Assembly (NCBI GenBank): GCA_029821215.1
Contig: JALGTV010000117.1
Span: forward strand, 1 to 5,087
Length of the DNA: 5,087 bases
Source: Candidatus Zipacnadia bacterium
GTDB taxonomy: Bacteria; Armatimonadota; Zipacnadia; Zipacnadales; Zipacnadaceae
Reading direction: 5' to 3'
Position numbers and translations under genes: made by a program
The notes under the pieces: generated by a model
What the model saw: only the letters and a program-made list of their open reading frames with translations
Database searches by the model: none
Told to the model about the DNA's origin: nothing
Shown: positions 1 through 4,462 of the stretch, piece by piece
Layout: every line of letters begins with the position of its first letter
Position numbering within the stretch: the stretch's first letter is position 1

Positions 1-417
1 ATTCCCGCCAAGGCAGCCCAGCCGGCCTTGGAGGAGGCGGTACGGACTGACAGCTCCCCTGCTGTGCGCCGGTACGCCGCCGAAGCATTAGGTTGGATAG
101 GGGATTCATCGGTAGTTCCTGCTCTGATTGATGCCGCCCAGGACGCCGATCCCGATGTGCGCCGCTATGCAGCGGCTCAACTGGGGCGGATGGGTGATCA
201 CCGGGCGGTAGATGCTCTGGTACGGTTGTTTGACGATCCTATCGAGGACGTCCGCTGGGCGGCGGTAGTAGCAGTGAGTAAGCTGCGTGATCCACAAGCA
301 CGCCGAGCCCTAATTGCCGCTTTGGACGACTCCTCGCCGATGGTTGCGAACGCTGCCGAGCACGGACTGCGCAAGCTGGGTATTGCTCAACGCAAAGCTA
401 CAGAGTTCGAAAGGTAA
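1..417 (+). CDS. HEAT-repeat protein, C-terminal part (5' end outside window)
   Basis: The reading frame is open from the first base to a TAA at 415-417, giving 138 visible residues; the true start lies upstream. An in-frame TTG at 28 exists, but it falls inside a repeat and has no ribosome binding site, so it is not a credible start. The visible part is four tandem helical repeats of exactly 31 residues (about 5-35, 36-66, 67-97 and 98-128), then a charged 10-residue tail. Each repeat shows the HEAT / PBS-lyase-type pattern: a P-x-V-R-x-x-A-A core helix (PAVRRYAAEALG, PDVRRYAAAQLG, EDVRWAAVVAVS) ending in (L/I/M)GD or LRD. In the fourth repeat the conserved Arg is replaced (PMVANAAEHGL), as is common for a capping repeat. 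Such solenoids are usually protein-binding scaffolds; no catalytic domain is visible here and the partner cannot be named. The radical SAM gene follows after 42 nt and may be co-transcribed. Confidence is high for the fold and low for any role. Confidence 0.9.
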   Translation: MPAKAAQPALEEAVRTDSSPAVRRYAAEALGWIGDSSVVPALIDAAQDADPDVRRYAAAQLGRMGDHRAVDALVRLFDDPIEDVRWAAVVAVSKLRDPQARRALIAALDDSSPMVANAAEHGLRKLGIAQRKATEFER

Positions 418-459
418 GCCTAATTATCCTCGATTCAGGCTGCAGGGGCACGCCCGCTG

Positions 460-1476
460 ATGGTTGAAGAGCTTGCCAGTTTCCCTTGGTTGCAGGAATT
501 GCACAACTGTCAGTTATGTGAGTGGCGCTGTGGGGTGGATCGCCTGGCAGGTGAAGTGGGAGCCTGCCGCATTGGACTGCCCCAGATAGCCTCTCGTAGT
601 TTGCATCCATCTCCCCCCCAAAGCTATACGATATTCCTGGCTGGCTGCAATCTGCGGTGCTTGTTTTGCCAGAACTGGGATATTGCTCACTTTCCTGACT
701 CAGGTGGACAGGTGGACGGTTGGTATGACCCCGCCCAATTAGCCCACGAAGCAGTCCAAGCATTGCAGTCACCAGCCGGACAGTTAATGGGAGCTGACCG
801 TCTGTTCTTTTCGGGAGGCTCTCCGACTTGCAGCCTGCCTTACGTGGAGCGAGTGGTCTATGAGGCGCGCCAAATCAATCCTGACACCAAAGTCAATTAT
901 GATACCAATGGTTTTATGACTCCCGCCAGTCTACAGCGAGTGTTGGAGTTTACTACCTCCATCACCTTTGATATCCGGGCCGTTGACGAACAGGTTCAGC
1001 GAGCCTTGAGCGGCGCTCCAAGTAGCCCGGTGCTGAGAAACGCAGAGATAGTGGCCCAACATCCGGACAAATTATGGGAGTTTCGGGTGCTGGTAATACC
1101 CGGAATCAATGAAGAGCAGATTGAGCCTATCTGTCAGTTTATAGCTGACCTTGACCCCAGCTTGCCCGTATGTTTCTTAGCTTTTCGGCCCAACTTCGTG
1201 CTTGAACAGCACCCGGGCGCCAGCCTGGACTTGATGCACCGCGCGGTCAGCATCGCCTGTGATTGCGGGCTGCGTAAAGTGCATTGGGCTGGCCACCCCG
1301 ACCTGCCCGGCACCTCTGTGCAGGGCGACTGCCCAGCGTATTCGGTAGCCGGTGCCCAGCTGGCTGGCACCTATGCCCAGGCGGCTGGCTGCGTCAATCA
1401 TCCTCGTGACTGCGCAAACTGCCCTCAACGACACAACTGCCCGGTAAAGTCGTATCAGCCCAGTCGCCGCACATAG
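460..1476 (+). CDS. Radical SAM protein, PflA/PflX-like (COG1180/COG1313 type), Cys-rich at both ends
   Basis: A 338-residue soluble protein. The radical SAM signature CNLRCLFCQNW at residues 63-73 (CX3CX2C: Cys63, Cys67, Cys70) would hold the SAM-bound [4Fe-4S] cluster, and FFSGGSPT at 116-123 is the usual Gly-rich SAM-binding strand. Ahead of the core is a second Cys set (C17-x2-C20-x3-C24, then C36 in GACRIG). This layout is typical of PflX (COG1313) and AmmeMemoRadiSam-type enzymes, where it precedes the core. A Cys-rich tail follows (C311, C318, C321, C327, in the pattern C-x6-C-x2-C-x5-C), with C291 upstream. Family knowledge predicts reductive cleavage of SAM to a 5'-deoxyadenosyl radical; the substrate is unknown. 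No glycyl radical enzyme, MEMO1 or AMMECR1 gene is in the window, so activase or AmmeMemoRadiSam roles are not supported. ATG 460 is preceded by AGGGG at 444-448, 11 nt away, and the N-terminal Cys motif begins 16 residues in, which supports this start. Confidence 0.9.
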   Translation: MVEELASFPWLQELHNCQLCEWRCGVDRLAGEVGACRIGLPQIASRSLHPSPPQSYTIFLAGCNLRCLFCQNWDIAHFPDSGGQVDGWYDPAQLAHEAVQALQSPAGQLMGADRLFFSGGSPTCSLPYVERVVYEARQINPDTKVNYDTNGFMTPASLQRVLEFTTSITFDIRAVDEQVQRALSGAPSSPVLRNAEIVAQHPDKLWEFRVLVIPGINEEQIEPICQFIADLDPSLPVCFLAFRPNFVLEQHPGASLDLMHRAVSIACDCGLRKVHWAGHPDLPGTSVQGDCPAYSVAGAQLAGTYAQAAGCVNHPRDCANCPQRHNCPVKSYQPSRRT

Positions 1477-1561
1477 ACGCATCGGCAACCGGACAGAAGG
1501 TCCATTATAGCGGGAAGCGGAAAGCTAACAGCACGATATTTGGTTACGGGATAATCCAATA

Positions 1562-2113
1562 ATGGCAGTCGCATTATCTGTCTTGGCATATATCGGAATT
1601 GTAGTCTTTGTCCTGGTACTTATTGTGGGCGTCTTGGCCACCTTGCTGGGCCTACCCGGGACAGTGCTGATATTGGTGGATGCTTTTATCTATTCAGCAA
1701 TCCATGGCTTCGCTCAGCCACCGTGGTGGTTATTGGTGATATTATTGGGTATATCAGTAGTAGCCGAGACCAGTGACAACATTCTGAGTATGGCAGGCGT
1801 AAAGAAGTTTGGTGGTAGTACCAAGACCAGCCTGTGGGCACTGGGAGGAGGAGTGGCCGGGGCCATTATTGGCGGGCTTTTGTCCCCCCTCTTCGGTCTG
1901 CTGGGACCACTGGGAGTCATCCTGCCGCCTATCGCCGGTGCGTTGATAGGTGGATACTTCGCGGGATACTACTGCGAGCGGCGGCAGGGCAAATCACCCC
2001 CCGATGCCCGGCAAGCGGGGTGGGGGGCAGTGGTGGGCCGTCTCGCCGGTGGCCTTATGAAAGCCCTGTTAGCCTCAATAATGGTCGCTCTTATCCTCTG
2101 GACGGTATTGTAG
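1562..2113 (+). CDS. DUF456 family integral membrane protein
   Basis: A 183-residue, strongly hydrophobic protein with a Gly-rich pattern matching DUF456. A first membrane segment spans about residues 5-30 and ends in LGLPGT (30-34). A second hydrophobic stretch lies near 55-68 and ends in AETSDN. The family-like basic loop GVKKFGGSTKTS spans 79-90. A long Gly-rich double membrane stretch follows (about 92-137, with PLGVILPPIAGALIGGYFAG), and a last helix lies at about 160-183. The molecular function of DUF456 is unknown and the sequence gives no hint of a substrate; location in the inner membrane is inferred from hydrophobicity. Only a poor Shine-Dalgarno precedes ATG 1562, while GATAAT lies at 1550-1555, so translation may be weak or leaderless. 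The start itself is sound because the hydrophobic helix begins almost at once. The gene is followed, 28 bp on, by the convergent CBM9-like gene. Length is normal for the family. Confidence 0.87.
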   Translation: MAVALSVLAYIGIVVFVLVLIVGVLATLLGLPGTVLILVDAFIYSAIHGFAQPPWWLLVILLGISVVAETSDNILSMAGVKKFGGSTKTSLWALGGGVAGAIIGGLLSPLFGLLGPLGVILPPIAGALIGGYFAGYYCERRQGKSPPDARQAGWGAVVGRLAGGLMKALLASIMVALILWTVL

Positions 2114-2141
2114 CGCCGACTTCGTGGCACAGATAGTTGGG

Positions 2142-2894
2142 CTACAGGTCTGGACCTGTGATGAACTGTATCCACCCAAATCGTTCAGGCACATGAAAGC
2201 TGCGGACTCCGGTCGGCGACCAGGCGCTGATTTCTTCGTCAGGTTCATCCCAGTTATGAATACGGTACAGATTGATACGCCAGCATTCCCCACAGCGGGG
2301 TAGCTGGCGTGTGGCTGTAGGTACTGCCCGGAAAGGAATGGCCATCTCTACCGTCCAGCAACGGTCGCTGTCATAAGGCTCATTAATGGTTCCATGTCGC
2401 TCCACCGCCGTAGCCAGATCGCGCGGATTATAGGCATTGTGGACCTGAAAATGCTCTCCATCATTGAAAATACGTGAGTCAAAAAGGGTATTTAACGGAC
2501 TGACATCGGTTTCCCAATACTGAAAAGGACTGGCCCCCTCTTGGAGAAAAACCTCGAAACACTGCTCAGTGAATACCGCGGCATCGCGGCCGGTAAGTTC
2601 ACTGCGAATATCGGTCTCGTAGAGGCGAGCGGCGACATACAGATAGTTATTATCCCATCGCATCCTTACCGTCGTGCGTTGTTGAGGCCGCCCGGCCGCG
2701 ATACACTCCCATAGATAAACCCGCGGAGTCTGTCGCCACATTGGCTCGCTGAGCAAGCCATCTATTTGGGGAGGAGAGGACGTTCGCAGACATTCATACT
2801 TGGGCAATTCGGGTAAGGTCTTCTCTGATTTCGGTTGTGCCAGGAGTGGGCCGGATAGAGCTATACATAATACTAACAACGAAAGCATCCGCAT
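2142..2894 (-). CDS. Exported carbohydrate-binding family 9 (CBM9)-like protein
   Basis: A 250-residue protein with a short signal peptide: MRM, then hydrophobic 4-18, with likely signal peptidase I cleavage after LLA (A19/Q20). The mature part is a single CBM9-like / DOMON-type beta-sandwich. It has the opening motif IDGLLSEPMW (44-53), the strand RMRWDNNYLYVAARL (77-91), the acidic FEVFL (113-117), YWETDVSPLNTLFD (126-139), CWTVEMAIPF (179-188) and the closing ECWRINLYRIHNW (203-215). These are landmarks of stand-alone CBM9-like proteins, usually about this length, which are expected to bind saccharide outside the cytoplasm. No catalytic domain is attached. The mature chain has six cysteines (35, 64, 112, 179, 201, 204), so disulfides are possible. 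A strong ribosome site, AAGGAAGGT on the minus strand (2904-2912), sits 9 nt before ATG and fixes the start. The ligand is unknown. It converges on DUF456 and diverges from the DUF2993 gene. Confidence 0.88.
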   Translation of the reverse strand: MRMLSLLVLCIALSGPLLAQPKSEKTLPELPKYECLRTSSPPQIDGLLSEPMWRQTPRVYLWECIAAGRPQQRTTVRMRWDNNYLYVAARLYETDIRSELTGRDAAVFTEQCFEVFLQEGASPFQYWETDVSPLNTLFDSRIFNDGEHFQVHNAYNPRDLATAVERHGTINEPYDSDRCWTVEMAIPFRAVPTATRQLPRCGECWRINLYRIHNWDEPDEEISAWSPTGVRSFHVPERFGWIQFITGPDL

Positions 2895-2903
2895 AGCGTA
2901 TAC

Positions 2904-2912
2904 ACCTTCCTT
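2904..2912 (-). promoter_or_regulatory. Ribosome binding site of the CBM9-like gene
   Basis: The minus strand reads AAGGAAGGT, 9 nt ahead of the ATG at 2894-2892. It includes AAGGA and an extra AGGT, one of the strongest Shine-Dalgarno matches in the window. It supports the first Met rather than the second (residue 3) as the start. Confidence 0.75.
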
Positions 2913-2958
2913 ATGTTATGATCAGCTAACCGACAGCTTCGCCTTACGCTTGTCATTG

Positions 2959-3050
2959 TTAACTATTCTGTATGGCCAGCTCCAGCACCTTCTTTACATA
3001 ACTCGCATCGATGAACTTTTGTAAGATCCAAGTGTCTATAAACTCAGTAG
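2959..3050 (-). pseudogene. Possible C-terminal remnant of a lost gene (unidentified)
   Basis: In the spacer, the minus strand can be read without interruption to a TAA at 2961-2959. It ends in a peptide that looks protein-like rather than random: TEFIDTWILQKFIDASYVKK followed by VLELAIQNS. The last 20 or so residues have the amphipathic helix pattern seen at the C-terminus of some periplasmic solute-binding proteins, but this is only an impression and not an identification. Upstream, the frame turns into low-complexity Ser/Thr-rich sequence and meets a stop at 3112-3114, inside the start of the DUF2993 gene. There is no start codon with a ribosome site, so if real it is a decayed tail and not an expressed gene. 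A chance open frame of about 50 codons is a fully adequate alternative. Confidence 0.2.
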
Positions 3051-3085
3051 GACAACAAGCATATGTAAATAAGTTTAAGTGTGAA

Positions 3086-3090
3086 GAGGA
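3086..3090 (+). promoter_or_regulatory. Ribosome binding site that decides a GTG start
   Basis: GAGGA lies 8 nt before GTG 3099. The only nearby ATG (3090-3092) is followed at once by TAG and lies in another frame. The DUF2993 frame itself has a stop at 3093-3095, just upstream. GTG 3099 is therefore the first possible start and is well placed. Confidence 0.75.
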
Positions 3091-3098
3091 TGTAGATA

Positions 3099-3812
3099 GT
3101 GACTGAGTCAGTCATCCAGTGGATAAAATGGCTTATCGTCTTGATGGTGCCAGCTATTGTGGTCGGCAGTGGTACACTTGCTGCACAGACAGTGACTTCT
3201 GAGGGCGTACGGAATCGGATATCACAGAAAATTCGCAGCAAGTACCAGGTCAAAAACCTGCAAATCAAGGTGATACCGTTCGCTTCTGATTATTGGACTC
3301 AGCGCGGCCGCTTCAAGGCTATTGTTATATCCGCTGATATACTCACCCGAAAGAGCATAAGTATTCGTAAGATTTACGTAAAGGCTTTTGATGTCACCCT
3401 GGACATCCCCGAGCTGTACGAGGAAGGTGATGTTGAGACTACCTCGCGGCGCAGCACGGCGCTATCGGCTCGGGTCTACAAGAGCGACCTGAACAAGCTG
3501 CTGGCCAAGAAGAAATCTGCAGTCACTAACCTCCATATAGAATTCGCAAACAACCGGCTGGTGCTGACCGGCACCTACCAACTAATCTTTGGCCACAACT
3601 TACGGATGGTGGGCCGGTTGGAATTGAAGGACCATCGGCGCGTTGACTTTATACCCACAGCAGCTTCGGCCAATGGCATCCCGCTGCCCGCTGGGCCGCT
3701 GCGCCAGGTGCTGAGCAAGCTAAACCCCCTCATTGACTTCCACCAACTTCCCCTGCAGCCCCAGGTAGAGAAAATTGAGGTCCGTGACGAGTATATCCTG
3801 GTGACAGGTTAG
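3099..3812 (+). CDS. DUF2993 / LmeA-like exported lipid-binding-type protein
   Basis: A 237-residue protein starting at GTG. An N-terminal hydrophobic segment (about 9-29) ends in LAAQ and looks like a cleavable signal or membrane anchor. The rest fits DUF2993: an early amphipathic region rich in beta strands (46-100), then a strand-rich core with SDLNKLLAKKK, LHIEFANNRLVLTGTYQLIFG and LRMVGRLELKDHRRVDFIP. It closes with the family-typical GIPLPAGPLRQVLSKLNPLIDF (NP at 209-210) and EKIEVRDEYILVTG. The family includes mycobacterial LmeA, a periplasmic phospholipid-binding protein needed for lipomannan elongation. By analogy this protein probably acts at the outer face of the inner membrane on a lipid or lipid-linked substrate, but no substrate can be read from the sequence. 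It diverges from the CBM9-like gene. An inverted repeat overlaps its stop codon, and the OsmC gene follows 110 nt downstream. Confidence 0.8.
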   Translation: MTESVIQWIKWLIVLMVPAIVVGSGTLAAQTVTSEGVRNRISQKIRSKYQVKNLQIKVIPFASDYWTQRGRFKAIVISADILTRKSISIRKIYVKAFDVTLDIPELYEEGDVETTSRRSTALSARVYKSDLNKLLAKKKSAVTNLHIEFANNRLVLTGTYQLIFGHNLRMVGRLELKDHRRVDFIPTAASANGIPLPAGPLRQVLSKLNPLIDFHQLPLQPQVEKIEVRDEYILVTG

Positions 3813-3823
3813 CCAACTCGTCA
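3785..3823 (+). other. Nested inverted repeat across the DUF2993 stop codon
   Basis: TGACGAGT (3785-3792) is the exact reverse complement of ACTCGTCA (3816-3823). Within the 23-nt loop, CCTG (3797-3800) and CAGG (3805-3808) pair around GTGA, a GNRA-type tetraloop. A flanking G3784-T3824 wobble could add one more pair. The TAG stop (3810-3812) lies in the internal loop. No T-run follows, so it is not a classic intrinsic terminator; it could be a 3'-end stabilising or attenuating structure, or chance. Confidence 0.35.
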
Positions 3824-3903
3824 TCACCAACCGGGGAAGGAATCTCCACTTAGATAGAGAAATCTACCCGACGATCCTTGCTGGTGCCATATCGGAAATG
3901 CCC

Positions 3904-3909
3904 AGGAGG
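3904..3909 (+). promoter_or_regulatory. Ribosome binding site of the OsmC-family gene
   Basis: A perfect AGGAGG precedes ATG 3923. The 13-nt gap is longer than usual. No in-frame start lies closer, because the frame has a TGA at 3914-3916. GTG at 3913 is in a different frame that encodes nothing recognisable. Confidence 0.65.
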
Positions 3910-3922
3910 CAAGTGAGTAATT

Positions 3923-4351
3923 ATGGGCCAAACCAGTGCTGTCTCTGTGACTCTGAACCAGGAAATGCAGTTTGTTGCGCAGACCTCCTCGGGCCACCAG
4001 GTAATCCTTGATGCTGCCGAGCAATTTGGAGGGGAAAATGCGGGCCCGCAGCCAATGCAGGTGCTGCTGGTGAGCCTGGCCGGCTGTACCGGGATGGATG
4101 TTATCTCCATTCTGCGCAAAATGCGGCAGGAAGTGGAGAGTTATCAGGTGCGGGTGACCGGGCGGCGGGCCGAAGAACATCCCAAAATCTATACTCACAT
4201 TGACGTGGAACACATTGTAACCGGGCAAGTCGACGAAAAGCGCCTGGCCCACGCCATCTATCTATCACATACTAAGTACTGTCCAGTGATGGCAATGCTG
4301 CAGGCGACAGCTAAAATTGAGACACGATACTCAATCAATCCTGACCAGTAA
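3923..4351 (+). CDS. OsmC/Ohr superfamily protein, YhfA-like subfamily
   Basis: A 142-residue protein of normal length for the family, without signal peptide, so cytoplasmic. The redox core is intact. Cys55 lies in LLVSLAGCTGMDV, and Cys120 in the LSHTKYCPVMAML segment; these are the two cysteines of the OsmC/Ohr peroxidatic pair. FGGENAGPQPMQVLL (35-49) is the family's (G)GxxxGPxP(M/x)xLL approach to the first Cys and carries Glu38, a candidate for the conserved acidic residue. GMDV followed by ILRKMRQ is closer to YhfA-like proteins than to Ohr. Known members reduce organic hydroperoxides with thiol partners; the physiological substrate of the YhfA branch is unsettled. The two flanking plus-strand genes lie 110 and 111 nt away, so it may well be its own transcription unit. 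No redox-responsive operator is recognisable. Confidence 0.92.
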   Translation: MGQTSAVSVTLNQEMQFVAQTSSGHQVILDAAEQFGGENAGPQPMQVLLVSLAGCTGMDVISILRKMRQEVESYQVRVTGRRAEEHPKIYTHIDVEHIVTGQVDEKRLAHAIYLSHTKYCPVMAMLQATAKIETRYSINPDQ

Positions 4352-4382
4352 GCGTGGTTGGCCAAGTAACTTCTACATAGAA

Positions 4383-4415
4383 AGCCCAGAGAATCGTTGT
4401 TTTGCGTACTGGGCT
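4383..4415 (+). other. Inverted repeat in the OsmC-sulfatase gap (terminator-like, no T-run)
   Basis: AGCCCAG (4383-4389) and CTGGGCT (4409-4415) form a perfect 7-bp, GC-rich stem around a 19-nt loop, 32 nt after the OsmC stop. No run of T follows the stem, so an intrinsic terminator is not supported. The loop contains AATCGTT (4392-4398), which is complementary to the segment beside the sulfatase ribosome site. Confidence 0.4.
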
Positions 4416-4441
4416 GCTGGATGGCAGGTGTATAAGCGAAA

Positions 4442-4459
4442 TAATCGAGGAAACGATTA
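4442..4459 (+). promoter_or_regulatory. Hairpin presenting the sulfatase Shine-Dalgarno in its loop
   Basis: TAATCG (4442-4447) and CGATTA (4454-4459) are perfect reverse complements around the hexaloop AGGAAA. This places most of the GAGGAA ribosome site (4447-4452) in the loop, with its first G in the closing pair, 10 nt before ATG 4463. The stem is AT-rich and would be only marginally stable alone. Its 3' part overlaps AACGATT (4452-4458), the exact complement of AATCGTT at 4392-4398, so an alternative long-range pairing could compete with it. A TATAAG hexamer at 4431-4436 could also be a -10 that starts transcripts almost at this hairpin. Confidence 0.4.
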
Positions 4460-4462
4460 ATT

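Larger units (their letters stand above)
2895..3098. other. Divergent intergenic spacer (204 bp)
   Basis: This spacer separates the divergent CBM9-like and DUF2993 genes and should hold promoters for both. On the plus strand TATAAA at 3037-3042 is a good -10-like hexamer, but no convincing -35 lies 16-18 bp upstream (AACTTT at 3014-3019 is the best placed). On the minus strand I see no good promoter; CATAAC (complement of 2915-2920) is only a weak -10 candidate. The half overlapping the DUF2993 start (about 3061-3090) is AT-rich. No strong operator palindrome is seen. The imperfect GTTA...TAAC pair at 2915-2918 and 2927-2930 is too short to call. A minus-strand reading frame within the spacer is listed separately as a possible gene remnant. 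Confidence 0.6.

Noticed and set aside
1..396. The 93-bp periodicity as a DNA tandem repeat
   Set aside because: The period reflects the 31-residue HEAT units; the DNA copies have diverged and only the protein pattern is kept.
417..441. AGCCT...AGGCT pair as a terminator after the HEAT-repeat gene
   Set aside because: It is a 5-bp stem with a 15-nt loop and no T-run, in a 42-nt gap where read-through to the radical SAM gene is more likely.
398..772. A 124-codon minus-strand frame opposite the start of the radical SAM gene
   Set aside because: It overlaps the conserved Cys motifs of the radical SAM protein and has no domain of its own.
460..1476. Naming the radical SAM protein a sulfatase-maturing enzyme (anSME), because a sulfatase lies in the same window
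   Set aside because: The N-terminal C-x2-C-x3-C arrangement and GGSPT pattern are of the PflX/PflA type. It is 3 kb from the sulfatase with a minus-strand gene in between, and the tail cysteine spacing does not look like a SPASM domain.
1491..1503. GGAC-AGAAG-GTCC as a terminator for the radical SAM gene
   Set aside because: The stem is only 4 bp and has no T-run after it.
2142..2894. A lipoprotein signal around Cys10 of the CBM9-like protein
   Set aside because: The residues before Cys10 (LLVL) lack the small residue required at -1 of a lipobox; a normal signal peptidase I site after Ala19 fits better.
3044..3268. A hydrophobic 74-codon minus-strand frame over the DUF2993 start
   Set aside because: It is the shadow of the DUF2993 signal segment. 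The plus-strand gene has a family match, a ribosome site and a full-length domain, whereas this frame has no recognisable motif.
3824..4252. A 142-codon minus-strand frame opposite the OsmC gene
   Set aside because: It mirrors the OsmC coding region and gives a Pro/His-rich, motif-free translation; the plus-strand OsmC has both catalytic cysteines.
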